This document shows, one piece after another, positions 42,157 to 56,600 of a DNA stretch of 64,000 bases (position 1 is the stretch's first letter; the number at the start of each line of letters is the position of its first letter). Source of the DNA: Xiphias gladius (Eukaryota > Chordata > Actinopteri > Istiophoriformes > Xiphiidae); assembly GCF_016859285.1 (NCBI RefSeq), contig NC_053422.1, forward strand, positions 12,819,501 to 12,883,500. The letters are read 5' to 3'. Under the pieces are notes generated by a model. The model searched no databases and was not told the origin of the DNA. It saw nothing but the letters and a program-made list of their open reading frames with translations. Both the position numbers and the translations under genes were made by a program.

Positions 42157-45100
42157 GCTTAAAAGCTGCCGTTTCCTCAGATTACATTTGGTACAGAAGC
42201 AAAAGTAGTGGAGACTGCAGGCTGTTTCCCATCAAAATCATATCTGCCTCTTCCTGTATATAAAACAAAAATATGGAAACAGTGAGTGGGTCAATGCGGC
42301 ACAAACAGTGTGAACCTGCTGCCCATAAATCAGACACCCGACAGCTCTGTAACAATGGACTCCACCTGACCTTTCCTTGTTGCTGCTCTCAGCACTAGAG
42401 CTGCCGCTGCAGGGTGGTGTGAGCCTGTGGATCTGTACGACCCAGCAAGACTGCGGACGAGAGCACCACTGTTTCAACACAAAATAAGCAGAAAAGCAAA
42501 TAGTTGTCACTTCTAGCTACATGTCAGGGTATGCTTTATTACATGTGGCTGTTTAAGCTGTCTTTAACATAGAGAGGATGCACAGAAACATAAAATTAAA
42601 AGAAAAAAACTTCCTCTTGTCCACAGAAGATTATACAGCTGGAGGAAAAACGTGGAAATAAACAAGACACAAACGAGTTGAAGACTCGTGGGTGCAGCAG
42701 CAGAGGAGGTGTAGCTGGTGGTGGAGTTGGTTTCATGTGGACTCTGGTTGTTTAGCTGTGTTGTTTCTTTTACAGAGTCACCCAGACGCCATGTGACAGA
42801 CTGATGGAGCGTTAAGTCGTCACTCACACTGACATTCGGCTTAGCATGGCGGTGACCAAGCGTGAACAAGGTTTAAAATGCAGAAGACAGTACAGAGAGA
42901 AACTTAGAGGACCAAGCTTTTGACCCTACACTTTACTTTTCTGTTATAATATCTTGATTTTCTCAGCTAGTCTTTTCCTTCACAGTTTTTTCTTGATCCT
43001 CTCTTTTTAAAGACCTACACAAAGAGGGGTGAAACTTATTCCACCCTCAACTCTTTATTCGCTCTCCAAGTAAAGCTTTTCTCACTCCGTTCTCTTTCTC
43101 CTACTTCGGCTGTAACGCTGGGAAACTCCAAAACATATCCAACAATGTCACTCAAAGTCAAGCAGGGGAGAAAGTTAACATTCAGTGTTGTCTCTCAGGC
43201 CCGAGGGGCTCCTGGGTCTCCATCATCTGATACTCTGGCGCTGAGTTGCGGGGGGTCGGATTCAACTGGGTCAAGGCGTGGGGAGGCAGGAATGGTGCAA
43301 GACAGATTCCTGACGTACTCGGTGTGAACACGTATTAATCAGCTTCGAAACACTGATTTTTGTGGCTTCTTTGTGTATCTAGAGGTGTAAAGGCTACTTC
43401 TGCAGTCTGGGCATGTGCAACATATTTGCTGCACCCCACGTGGTAAACGGCGCGTGGGAGCGAGGCCAGGTATCTTAATCCCCCATCACCCTTGGGATTC
43501 CCCACCAAGAGATCCCATTAGTGGGGATAAAAGCTGTAATGTAGTCCGGAGAGGCTCGGTGGACTTGTGGTGTGCTGCAACCCCCACAGGCCAGCAGTGA
43601 CCTCCATCTGATCCCTCACTAACTGGAATTACAGCTCCGGCTCCAACAGGCAGTGTAAAAGAGCAATGAACTGTAAAGCATTTTGATGTCTTAATGAACA
43701 ACATATGCGCAAGTCCACTAAAGGGCACCTATAAATTTGAAAAGAGCAGCAGTATTTGCAGATACCTTAGAAACCACTCCAAACACTTGAGGGCTTGTAG
43801 CGGGGAGAGAGGGGGGGGGTTTTAACACTCAAAAACACTTTAAAAACAAATGTCAGTTGTTTGGAAAGAAGCCGCATGATACCACAGTGTTATGAGCTGG
43901 CAGAAAAAGCAGTTACTTGTGTCTAAATACGAGTCTCATACGTCAAAAATGAACCAAAACATAGTCATCTGAAGGGAGGAAAATTGTGTCCGCATTCTTC
44001 TCAGACATACAGCACACTACATAGCCCGTGGGTCAGCATCTGGTGTCACTGAGCAATAATCACACACAACGTGAACACGTGAAATAATTCCACAACAAGA
44101 TCTGGAGATCAGGAAATTTATTCATTTTAATGATGTCTGGAAAGCGATCAGAGCAGGTGTCGGAGCGTGAAAATGAAGAAATCGGAGACACCTGAAGACA
44201 AATCGCAAGCTTCGTCCAAGGACGGATCACATGGTGAAGCGAATGGAGTCAGTTAATCATCAATTTTCATGATTGCAAAAAAAAAAAAAAAAAAAGACAG
44301 ATAGAAATGATTGTAGAGTTACATTCATTTCTGAATGAATATAACTCTGAGCAGTTTCTGAGCTGGAGGAAAACACTGATTGGAATGTAAAGGATCGCTA
44401 TTATAGGCACAGACCAGATCCAAGTTGTTGTCATCACAGATACATAAACAAAACAGGCCTGTAATCAGTAGGAGGGAGCATGTACCGAGTCCCAAGTGCT
44501 CTGGACTGCATTCACCACGTTTTGGCCTCAGTTCTGTGTGTACTCATGTCAGTATGTTTCCCTTCATAGTGTGTTTTGTGCTTTTCATTTTAAGTGGAGC
44601 TAGAGGCAGAGAGTTTGGTCAGAAGCCAGCGCCCTCAAGTGACCACTTTAGTGTTCCTAGAACCAAACAATGAGGACACAGTTTCCCGAACAGAAGAACG
44701 TTACTGTAAAAGAAAAGATTTGGGATGTTCATGTGTCATCTGTGAGCTCTGTGTATAGAGAAAGCCCTCAGCGGAGATGTTTACTTTATTGCTGTTCCTT
44801 TCACCTCTAACCTTTGAGACACGTGTTGTGCTTCGACTTGGAGTATTTTTGGTGACACGTTACATTACAGCACCAATTACGTTGTAATTACTTAGTACAT
44901 ACATGTATCAATAAAATACTTAGAGTACATATACTATGACAAATATGTAGATATGGGAAGGATCTTTGTGTTTTAATAGGGACTTGTAATAGAAGCAAAT
45001 TACTTACATTACACATTAACTCTATTTTTAAATGACTCAGTACCTATTTATTTTTACCCACAGGGACCGCAAACACTCACAAGTGCCGGGTGTTACTATT

Positions 45101-47689
45101 TTCTCCTCAAGTTCCTGCGTTTAAGCGCTGCTATTGCTAATTTAACACGATAATAAAAAAAGTCTTTCCTATTTTCTTAGATTTTTTTCAAGGTGGAGCA
45201 GGCTGGATGCTTTTGTGGCTTGTCATAATAACAAAATAAGACTAATGTTTAGTACTTTTTAAAAAAATGTGTTTGCAGTGTAGGATAATCAAGATTGCAA
45301 ACTTGGGGTGTGAAAAGGTTTTTGCATTGTTCTTTAGAGGCAAAACTTTCTTCCACATTATACATCAACATCACAAGACAGGTTACACGGAACAGGAAAA
45401 ATAAAAGATGAAACGTCATCAATACATGTCAAAAATAATGTCACAACAGAAAAAATATAACATGCAGTGCAAAGGACAATGCTCTAGACAAGGCTGAAGA
45501 TGAGCAAAGGTCAGAGTTCAGCATCGTGATGGCCTGAAAAAGGAGGCCTTTTTCTGAGTCTCTATGTACCAGAACGCAGATAGAAGCCGGGACATTGTAT
45601 TGCTGAAGTGGGGAGGTAATATATACTATTGATTCTGCCTGGCTATAATGTGAAAATGCAGAAGCCACCAGGTTTGGTCATTTCTTGTTCACTGAGGGCA
45701 ATGGAGGACTCTGACAGCAGTAAATCCTGTTGCAAAGGTCCTCAGTTTTCCCTCGCCTGCACCGCAGTAATGCTGAGAAATATTTGATCTTGTGTATGAA
45801 CTCTGGAAGTTTCCATTTCTCCCTCTCTCCTGTGCACAGAGCTGATATTGTTGTCAAAGCCGTGGCCCCTTTACAGTGGCACATTAGAGGCGAACAGGGG
45901 ACCATCTGGTAAATTAAACGGTCAAATAAAAAGAGTTGGACCGAGCCCGCCCTCGGTCCTGCATGCTCCCGTTCCAGTTTGGTTATGGAAACACTGAAGC
46001 CGTAACACTTCCTCCTCCTCTAAACACACACACCTGGTCAAAACTCCACGTCCCCCGGCCCTCCTGGTTATGACCCCTTCATCTGGAAACAAACAGCCAC
46101 ATAAAACAGTGTCATTTTTCCCAATTAGGGGAAGAAAGGAGGTCTGGAGATGAGGGGAGACAGCAGCAGCTTCTGGAGTCAGCATGAAAGCTGCTCATTT
46201 GCTAACACCCTGCTGGGTTAATTCAACCCCTGCATGAGTGTGTATGTTTTCACACTGGCCTACTGAACTCTTTCGTTTCAGGCCGTCAGAGGACCTCTGG
46301 TTGTGGACAAATAGACTCAAAGGAATGAACACATGATGCATGCTGTATGTAGAGCCGTGACCGCACATTCACACTGACTCACGCAAAACAAATTAAAATG
46401 TTCGTCACTGTTGCTTTGGTTGTGTTTTAGTGTTAGATTCCTGTAATTTGATCCCTCTGCAGTCTGTCTACTCATTGCGTAACGCAATGATATTTATAGT
46501 AACGCAACTTTATTTATAGCCCACAGTAACTCATTCATGTCTGTTGACCATAACACATTTTTAAAACTGTGAATTATTAATATTTCCAGTGATTTACAGG
46601 CATACATAGACTAAAAAAATGAAAAAGGCACAAAAATTAGTTGGGATGTAATTTCTTTACATGTATATAGACTGTATTATAGTGTTATTTTATACATATT
46701 TCTGCTGTATTTGTGTGTGTATGTAGTGAAACAATATATTTTACAACCTTGAACTGTTCGATAAGGATATTTCGATAGATTATGACTAAATATTTGTACA
46801 TTTTTAAAGGAGCCTGTTTCATTTTTCATGTATTTTTTTGGGGGGGTTGCTGGCATCTAAAAGAAGACGTCGTGCATGTGGGTGAGCACAGTTTAAAAAG
46901 CGCTACACAAATGCATAGAAAGTCAAAATCAACGCTGGACTCCAGGGGGTTAAAATGACAAGAGTCAGTGGTATCAGTAGTCTCCAGTCTACTGTATGTG
47001 TTCTCCTTTGTGTGTGTGTGTGTGTGTTCATGGCTGGTTTTATTATAGGAGGAACTGGCAGGAAAAGAAAATGGTCAGAGGCAGTGAAGGGAAAAAGGGA
47101 TTAAGAGAGCTAAATACCATAACAGAAAGTAACACACATATTACAACCCACTGTTCAGACAGGTATTTGCTTTTTTTTTTTTTTTTAATAACCAGTCTAC
47201 TCCAGCCTCTGTGTGTGTTTAAACAGAGAGCTGAGAAGATCCCACAGCTTCTTCACTAACTCAAGGTTTAGCTGAAATATTTTAACTGCATTTTTTTCCC
47301 TGCTGTTCGATCAATCGACCGGTTTCCACTTATCTCTGTAAAGTGCGAACGACAATGAGTCGACTCTCGAAAACTCGCGCGGGTTGCGTAATCGACCCTA
47401 GAGTGAGCATCGCGTCTGCATCACAGAAACCGTTTGGCCTTCTGGGAAATATGCTGGGATCATTTTTTTTTTCTCGATTACTAGATGATGGATTGTTTGG
47501 TCTGTTCAAATATTTTCAAGTCTTTTTCCAAACAGAGTCAGTTTAACTGTCACAGACGAGTAGAAAAAAACCCCTCAAATATTCGAATTTAAAAAGTGAC
47601 TTTTTTTTTTTGTAACTTAAAACAATAAATTGATGATCAAAATCGTTGCGGATTGATTTCCCGTCCATCCACTAACAGATTAAACATCT

Positions 47690-48230
47690 GATCACTGCAG
47701 CTCGAGGTGGTTCTGACGTCGAGCGTCAGCGCTGCACGTGGTACCGGCGGCCCCGGAGCCGCCTCTACCGTGATCTCGTCGTTTTTTTAACACGGGCAGC
47801 CCCGCTCGAGTACAGTTTGACTCCACCGACCTTATACTTGAGTTGGGAGTGAAGCCCTTCATATCAGGACCAGGGGGAGGCCAGGCGGCTGAGTGTGCAG
47901 ACCGCCGACCCCCCCCCCCGGGACAGACGGAGAGACCAGCAGTGTGTGTGTTGGTTGGACCGCAGCCCACCCAGGATACTGGGCTGGCAGGCTGCACGCG
48001 TGCTTTGAGTCATGTCGACCGCAGGCAGCAGCTCTGAACGTGATGGACTTAGGTAGCAGGGATTTCAAAGGCTCCCGGTCGCCTCCGTGTTCGGCTGGAC
48101 GCTCGGGTCTAGCCTTCACTTTCCACTGGACCAGATCCAAGTTGTTGTGCCCCCCCCGGCCGGTGGCAAAACGCAGCTCAGATAAGAGCGAGCGGAAAGT
48201 GTGAAGAGACGAAGCATAACAGGCAAGTGT
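47690..48230. promoter_or_regulatory. Isolated CpG-rich patch, possible unannotated promoter
   Basis: Between AT-rich flanks this stretch has many CpG dinucleotides (GACGTCGAGCGTCAGCG, GGTACCGGCGG, CTCGTCG, CGGTCGCC) and C-runs. None of the short open frames on either strand has recognisable protein content. It could be a transcription start region of a long non-coding RNA, an enhancer, or an orphan CpG island about 1 kb beyond the ubl3 3' end. Confidence 0.35.
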
Positions 48231-48929
48231 CGGTGAGGCCAGCGGGTTCTGGAGGTTTCAGATTGTTGAGAGAGATGTGGAACTTTCCCCGAGCTGCTCT
48301 GCCAGTCCCAAATGGAAACCTGGACCTCTTGCAGCTACACGTCAGGGGCGGATTCCTGAGGGGAGATGGGAGGAAAAGCTGCTGAAAAGTCAGCTCAGCC
48401 CCAAGTTGTGACCCAGTTATAGCAACGGAACGACCGCTTTATTTGACCTCGGTGATGCTGGGGATCTCGGCTTCGCCACACCGTCTAGAAATCTCTCTCT
48501 TTCCTCTCAGTTTGGACAGTTTTTTAAGTGACTTCTGTGGGTTAATACCGGGGTTTTCAAACCGGGGTTCACTTATGGTCCCACTTTAACCTCACGGCCA
48601 AAACAAACACCGCGTATTCTCATCCACTTTGTATTTGTGTAACACTCCGGCAGACCGTAATAACCCTGACTCATTAGGGCCTGCAGAGGAATACTGCCGC
48701 CTAGAGGTATGGACACAAAACTACACGTATTCTGTGATAGCCATGCGAGGGCAACTGGAGTCGCTTACAGAATACAATGACCCTGGAAGACTCAGAATCT
48801 TCGCAGACATAAAACTGCATGTAGTTTGATCATCATGGACCCTGGAAATAACACAATGACGAATAAAACTCTTAGCACATGTGAATAGTTGCTAGTGAGT
48901 CCTTACGGATCCTGCAGCAGCATTAAGTA

Positions 48930-49060
48930 TCATTTTGGTCTTTGACTGTTGGCCAGACAAAAGAAGACATTGGAACATGTTACCTTGGACCTAAACAAAA
49001 TAAAAAAATTAAACAGATTAATTCATAATAAAATTAATCATTAGTTGCCACCATAGACAA
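48930..49060. mobile_element. Partial copy of the palindromic GCTGCAACTAA repeat
   Basis: The blocks TTTGACTGTTGGCCAGACAA and AACAGATTAATTCATAATAA, followed by ATTAATCATTAGTTGC, follow the family order. It lies just beyond the proposed ubl3 poly(A) site. Confidence 0.5.
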
Positions 49061-49129
49061 AGCTTCTGTCTTTTGTTGCCTTTTGAGAAATAGTAAAAAG
49101 GGATCAAAAGATGTTGCCTTATTTAAAGA

Positions 49130-50641
49130 TTTATTAATTTATAATACAAGCTTTTATGTAGACCACATTGCATTTTAGTTTTTACATTTATTCATACTGA
49201 GCTAAACTTCATAGCAGTGACATTGATTGACAAAAAACACAAACCAAAGGACACTCAACGGAAGGAATCAAAAGGTTTCTGACTGTTTCTGAAGAAACTG
49301 CAGCCCATCAACACTCCCAGTGCACCACCTTTTTTTTTTTTTTTTTTTTTAAGACCACATGCCCTCAACAGTCTTCATACAGTATGCCACGTGCATCACA
49401 CACCCTCAGACACACTCGCATACAAACTCACCCACACTAAAATTCAACAAATACCTATACACAAGATAAAAATTGATATATTTAAATTTCAATATTAATG
49501 ATATTACTGAATTCCACAATAAAAGGCAAACAAGAAGTAAAGACAGCATCCAAATGAAAAGGAGGTGAAATTTTCCTTTTTACTCTTCATCTTAGCGGGA
49601 GATAACTCTCCCCCTGCCTCGTTCTCAGTGTCCAGTAGAGGAGGGTCTTGCATCGACCACACGCCTCCCTCCCATCTTCAACTATCTTCTTCTGTCTGCG
49701 TTTAACTGGCCCGCCATGTCGGCTCCCTTTGAGAGGGAACGCTGACAGTCTATGCAATACAGTCACAGCTACGAGCGCGAACGCCACACCCGATGACACA
49801 CAAGCAAGTCCTCTGCCTCCGTCTTTGCAAGCGTCGCTGAGAGTCTTTTCCTGTTTCTCGTGGACCTGTACATCCCCTCAGGTGTTCACGCAGCTCCTCC
49901 TAATAAAAGTCTTTTCTCCATTGGTCCATTTCCAGGAACAAACAGGATGGAGGTAATGGCACAAACACCACTGGTGCTGATACAGACCAATCGGTTCAGT
50001 TAATAAGAGGCAGAAACAGTCTATGAGGAGGATGGCATGTTTTCTACCCCGTGGGGAATTATGGTCTGTGCATCAAAGAAAAATGTCATGAGGGCAGAGA
50101 GGAGGACACAATAAACACTTCTGAATTAACAAACTGGTTAAGTGCAATGAGAGGGTTAACACCATTGAGTAAGAGCTGGAGAAATATCCATGTGACTAGT
50201 AGGGAAGGGTTAAAGCCCACACATCCTTTATAGCACTTCTGAGTCCATGAAGAGCGACGTGTTCCTGGGTCTTTTTCTCAAACTTGTCCAGCAGCGAAGG
50301 TACTGCTTAAAGTCATGACCTTCAAATAAAAAGGAGTAACAACAGCACATTCTGCCGGTAAAGTAAACGTTTGGGGGCAAAAAGTGAATACACTGGCACA
50401 AAAAAAAAAAAAAAAAGGAAAAAAAAGAAAAAGCCTCAGATTGGACAAGAGTTCAACCAAAGAGGGTAACAGCCCCCAACCAGACTTCCTGGGATTCATT
50501 CCAAATCCACAGCTGATAGGACGACAGGCAGGAGAGAGCAGAATGTATGCATGTTTTTATGCACGTGTGTGTGTGTGTTATGTGTGTGCGTGTGTCATGT
50601 GTGAGGTCTGGGTAGAAAGAGAGTGGGCCGTTTCTGTTGCT
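49130..50641 (-). other. ubl3: 3' UTR of ubl3 with polyadenylation signal
   Basis: TTTATT at 49130-49135 is AATAAA on the minus strand, 1.5 kb past the ubl3 stop codon. The region contains a T-run at about 49331-49350 (poly(A) on the transcript strand) and no acceptor-bounded coding exon. Mammalian UBL3 also has a long 3' UTR. Confidence 0.5.
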
Positions 50642-53600
50642 TTACAAGAGGAGACAGCAGTTGCTCTCTGTGGTTTTTTCTCTGTTCCTTTGACCTAAAA
50701 AGACAGGAGAGCAGAGACATGAGGTGAGATTAAAAAAAAACAACCTGCTCAAACTAGAAGAAAGCACGAACACAGACGCCGTGGGGGATGAGGCTGACGT
50801 TAGCGGCAGCAGCAACAAGGGCTCACCGCATGATATATGTGCAAGCTCGAAGAAAACGGACCACTATCCCTGAAAAAGCATTTCATCTTATAGTCGGGGT
50901 CGTCCTATATTTGGACCAGTACAGTAGATAACAACCATGATATCTAGTTCTCTGAATCATGATCTCAGTGTTGTCTACAGGTCTGTTAAAAAATAAATAA
51001 AATAAATAAATTTTTAAAAAAAAGACAAAAAGAAAGGATGCTCACCATGAGAGTTGGGCTCTGGAAGAGTCTCTCTGGCAACCAGGTGCATGACGGTTGT
51101 TCGGCCCGGTGGCAGCTTTAGAGCTTTAAACGCAGAAATACACCTCATGATTCATTACTATTTAGTTGTAATTAACTTGATTTTATCATATGAACCCATG
51201 GTGGCTAATCCTATGAAAATGTGGCATTATTGAAAGGATAATACTTCAGCCAAATATTTTCCACTCCAGGGAAATCAGCTTTTAATTTATTTGCATGTTA
51301 CAAATGGAATAACCTTCAAAATACTCTGAGAGCTGAAACACTAAGTTTCTCTCAGTTTGTCTCTATCATTGAAACACTTCCACCAGTTCTGTTATCATTT
51401 ATTTATTTATTTTATTTTTATTTCTAATGTGAAGACTTTAATTGAAAATATTGTTTGTTTTATAACAAACAATATTTTGTGAAAGTCTTCAGATTAGAAA
51501 TAAAATTTTTATTTTATTTATTTATTTATATTTATATCTCTCACTCTCTCTCTCTCTAAATAAAAAATACATCCAAGCAGCAGCGAAGGAAGGATGCTGA
51601 TTGGCTGTAGTGACTATCAGGACAGCTACAGAGGTAAATTAAGGTTTGATAAGAAGCTGTGTGATTAACAACACTGTGACTGCTGCTGTTAGCCTGTTAA
51701 CCAAACCGTTTACAACCAAACACACACTATTCCCTGACGCACCTTATTTTCACCACACCAATTGAATTTTGGTCTGACTGCAGCTTCGGAAAAGAGAGAG
51801 AGATAGTTGGCCCACTTAGCACGGAGCCACTGAACCAGCCCATCTGATTGGCGGTCAGTAAATCCCAGTTGTTGATGGCACAAGTGCAAACCAGGTACAG
51901 GGCAGAGAGTCCATGAGTTTAACGGGATTAAAATAAATCAAATCAGATGGGCTGCTTACACTGCTTTGTTTTGACTCAAGTGCTCATTTGTTAAACTGTG
52001 TCAACCCTCAATTTTAGCAGCGTGAGGTGAAGGGTAATACTTTGGCTTCCACTAGCAACTGTCACTATGACAGCAGATGTGTTAATTTTGTCATATCATG
52101 CATCTGTGATACTGGATTAGGTCAGCACGACTGTGTTTGACGTTAGGCTCTCCGAGTGCAGTTTACAGTAAACACTTTTTTGTAATTTCTCCTTTCTGCA
52201 GTGGTATCTGTGACTCTTCATTTCCATGGCTTATCTTACATATAATACACAGAAACAGACCTGAAACAACCATCTGTCTCAGGAGAGCTTCATGACACCT
52301 CGGCTGTTTGTGTTTTCTGCTTCTATTGGCATTAATTGACAAAAGGTAAAGAAGACACATGCCTGCCTGTTTACAACATTACAAAGACACTGTAGCTTTC
52401 AATCTGAAGTGTCACAGACGTGGGCACTTTTCTGTTTTCCTTAGATTTGCTGTAACTGAAATCCTGCTGTTTCAAGCGCACCCCCCCCCCCCATTTTTGA
52501 AACATGAAAAACGACTGACAGAAAAATTCATTCACCTGGCAGACTTGAAAAATTTATGATGCAGTCACAGAAGGAAATTACCTGTCAGTAATAAGTTATC
52601 TTTAAGTAGGGGTGGACTCCTGGTGTGATTTAAGGTGCAAACAAAAAACTGCAACCAGAGATTATGGAGGGAGTGAGTGAGCAACTCACTCAAATGTTAT
52701 TGGAACTTGTTTTTCTCTCAGATTAGTTTATTGGAGGTTCTTTGTCGGTTTTGGGAATAGGAGTTTGACAATAATCCCTTGCACAAGGTCCACTTACTGG
52801 AAATTTTTCTGGAGCTTTCAGCCACATCTCACGGTCTTAACAAGTGGATGAAATTACCTGTTGCCCTGTGATTGAAATTCCATACTTAGGTCACTTGAAA
52901 ACAACTGAGTCACATGACAGCTGAGCAAACTCCATTCACCATGTGGCTGAAAGCGAAGAAAATTTCCAGAAAATGGAACATGTGCACAGGACTATTTGTC
53001 AATGAGTGTTGGCATTTACGATGACAAGTATTATCTTTGTGATGGTGTCCTCTTTCAGAGATGGTCTTACCTCCCAGGGTAACATTGCCATGAAGGAAGC
53101 GTCCCTGAAAGATGAGGCGTAATATGCTAGGGCTGCTCACCCTCTCCTCCTCCCATCCTGTCAGAGAGCAGAGAAACACGTGCATCGCTTATGGTATGGT
53201 CAGATTAGGTTTCCGTCGAACAAAAATGTACCTGCACTCAGCCCTGAAAAAGGGGTGTGATGTCACGTTTCTGACACCGGAAATAAATAGATATGAATTT
53301 GAACGATCGCAAACTATAAACAGAGTATGAGACTGACGCCGTAGTTTGTAGTCTGGTGGTGTGACGATGTACTAAAACGGTGAAGAAACAAGCTAGAGAG
53401 TAGAAGTACAAGTACAGGTGAAAGGGAAACAGATCGAATATTTGTACACCCGCAATGTAATGTGACCAAGCCTTTACTACGGCTCAATCCATACTGGATT
53501 TAGAGGCTGATGTTGGTATTCATATATGGAATTTTAAAAATCTGTGTATCAGCAGTATGTTTTTTTGTTTGTTTTTTTTTTTTAAATAACATGAACACAT

Positions 53601-56600
53601 ATCATAAATAACATCTTGATACTGACTGTTTAGATTTGTATGTCTTCAAAATTGTGACCAAGGTACATGCAAACTTTTTCTAAGTTACCTCAAACCTAAT
53701 TTTGCATATCTGTACTGCAGTTTTGCGTTACTTATTGGCCAGTCTATACATCGATACCAATAAATCTGCTATAAGACAACATCAAAAGCCTGGCCTATTT
53801 ATCAGTCTAGCGCTACCATTTACCATCACTGTTCTTCACCATAATGTTGTGAGTACCCATCTGGTCGCTTTTAACTTCTTAAATTTGTGGTAAAATTTGG
53901 CTGCGTTCATTTCGACTGTTAATATAAACACTGTATACAAGGTTTTCAGTGCATGCATTAAGTAGTGGTGAGTCACAATAGCAAATGAAATGGAAAAAAG
54001 CAGTTGATTACTTGCAGAAACTGACTGACTATCTGTGTCAGTATATAAGTATATAAACTGAAACCGTAAAAAAATAAAAATAAATAATATTTTTTAAAAA
54101 TTCAGCAAACTGAAACCTGCAAAAACGAACCTGCAGGCCAGTTCTCAAATACATGCTTCGCGATGTCTGTGGCCGAGTCATTTGGGGAGAAAGTGAAGTC
54201 TTGCGTTTTCCCACTGACCAGGATAAGGCGGAGGTGCACCTAAAACAACAAACAAAGACAGCCTAATCTCAGTCGATAGAAACGCTGTGTCAGACACCAA
54301 ACTTCCATTAAAATTCTTCTTAATTAGTGGTGGTGGAATCCCTCCACTTCCTCTAACCTCTTCAGACATGAGGTGACCTTCAGAAAGCTGTGAAGAGATG
54401 GGCATTCCAGTCTAATTAGATTTATCCACACCAGATCTCCACCCTTCCACTGGGCGACTTCATTCAATGCGGGCTTACACTGAAGTGAGCCCCTGTTGCC
54501 TGAGACGACAACAGATAAGGGTGGGGCTGAGGGGGAGAACACTGGCCCTTTAGTTCCAGGGTGCTGCAAGCTCCTCTCCGGGCTGTCAGCCTAATGCGAT
54601 AACCCCAGGTGTCCCAGACAGCTCTGGGCCATGTTATTAAATTTACATGGCCAGTGCTTAGCCCCGAGGGGGACTTTGCATATGTGTGTGGGAGGGTCTT
54701 TAACAGAGGGGCTTTCCTCTACATTTTATCCTCTGGGCAACTACACAAAGCAGTATGTTTAAAAAAACAAAACAGAAAAATAAAAAGGAGCTTGTCTAAC
54801 ATGCCTTGAGGGCCTAAATAATACACTAATATTAGGAAATCCACGTGGTGGGACACTCCGTGCTCCTCCTACTACAAGATTTAAAATTATCAAACTACAT
54901 GCAAGGCACAACATTATCAAACTATTAAATTACCAAAACACCCTACTGTAGCAGTGCTGACACAGTAAATTGATTAAATAATCAACATATCTGTAATCTG
55001 TAACTATTCTGACACTCAATGTAAAAGTAAAAATGCCAAACATTACACCCAGTACCAGCGACTCAATTGTGATGATTCTCTGATTTTCTTTTTCTTATGT
55101 GGAATTTTCAAGGAACCAAAAAGAAAGTTATAGAAAGAAGATGTCACATTGGCTTGGGGAAGGTGTGATGGGCATTTTCTGACATTTTATAGTATATCTA
55201 TTTACAGAACCTAATTGGTAGGTCTTGAAAACAAACATTAGTTGTAGCGCTATATTGTAGTACAGTTAAGAGTGATACATATATGACCATTAATTATTCG
55301 TAACATGACAGCAACAGAATGCAACAATGTGTTTGGCTTCTTTGCATTGACATGAAACACTGACTGAGGTTGAAGTATAGACTTTCAGCCGTAAAGCTGA
55401 ATTTACACTCGATGCAAGGGGTTGGATTTCACCCACTGATATCACCTCCGCAATGCTAGACACACGTGTTATCAGGCCATATCATGCTTTATATTCTGCA
55501 AAGTAACAGTGTTTACATTTTTTAAATTACTTTGTGAGACAGAGCGACAGTGACCTATACACAGAGAATGATTAACTCTCTGTCAACGCCATTGCCCCAT
55601 TGTGTACTTACATTTCTGAGGAGGTGCACGTCAGCTAAAGAGTAATCTTGGAGACATTCAACGCAGAAGCATAAATAGAAAACTTGGCATAAAAGGGCCT
55701 CAAGGGTGTGTGAGGGTGGTCACATCCATGTTGGGTGAACAGAGAAAATATCCTAAACATCAAAACAAGACAACCAAGGATCTTTTGGACCAAACAGTGA
55801 AATACACTTGAGCGGCCAAATCAATTGCCTGATCTCAATCCATACAAGCTGAAGACCAGTCTGAAAACAAAATTCCCCTGACACATGAAATAAGTAAAGA
55901 CAGCTTCAGCTTGAAGATAGTGGAGCATCCATCAAGTTGATGTCTATGGGTCACCCAGTTAAGGCATTGAAGAAACAAATAAAGCCTGCAAGTTTACTCC
56001 AGACCACATATATATTTAAATAGACAATGTTTCGTTCACAGGTGGATTTTGTCAGATCAAATTGACCCATTTATATACTATACCAACAGGCTGATAGGCT
56101 CTATGATGACAGTTGTCGTTAACCGTCCAATCTGCCCAGGTTGATGACATTTATGATTATGTTACTGTTAACAGAAAAACATGATTCAAATGGGAGGTTA
56201 TAGATATGTTTTGTTGGTTATTATCATGTTATTCCTTTCATGTAACTTACAATTAATTTGAACGTTTTTTTATATATTTGAGATCTTATTGACATACTAA
56301 CTAGATGTTGTCTATCTAAATAAATTGTGGTTTGGAGTCATATATTCATTGATGCTGATTTCCAATAGCCTCGCACCTACATGTGATAAGTGTGTAACTG
56401 TGCTCCTTCTGCTAGATTTCAGGCAGTCATAAATAGTGAAGGATATGAAATCATGATATTACATTAATTTGCCCACTTATTTCATTCTTTCTGTATGGTC
56501 AGATCATGGTCAGGGTTGAAAAATCACTCTGAACTGAATTATTGATCAGTTTTGGACCTAATGTATGCTACAGCAAGTACTGTTCCTTATTAATCCATTA

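Larger units (their letters stand above)
30100..47690. other. Gene-poor interval between the prss23-like gene and ubl3
   Basis: I could not support any protein-coding exon here. Open frames of up to 148 codons (for example 34877-35323 and 30752-31171) have no domain, no recognisable family and no convincing splice context. The interval holds the repeats listed separately plus simple sequence. It may contain regulatory elements or non-coding transcripts that a single sequence cannot reveal. Confidence 0.5.

Noticed and set aside
49587..49799. Minus-strand open frame starting MSSGVAFALVAV
   Set aside because: It resembles a signal peptide followed by a basic region but lies in the proposed ubl3 3' UTR, is short, and has no recognisable homologue; not enough to call a gene.
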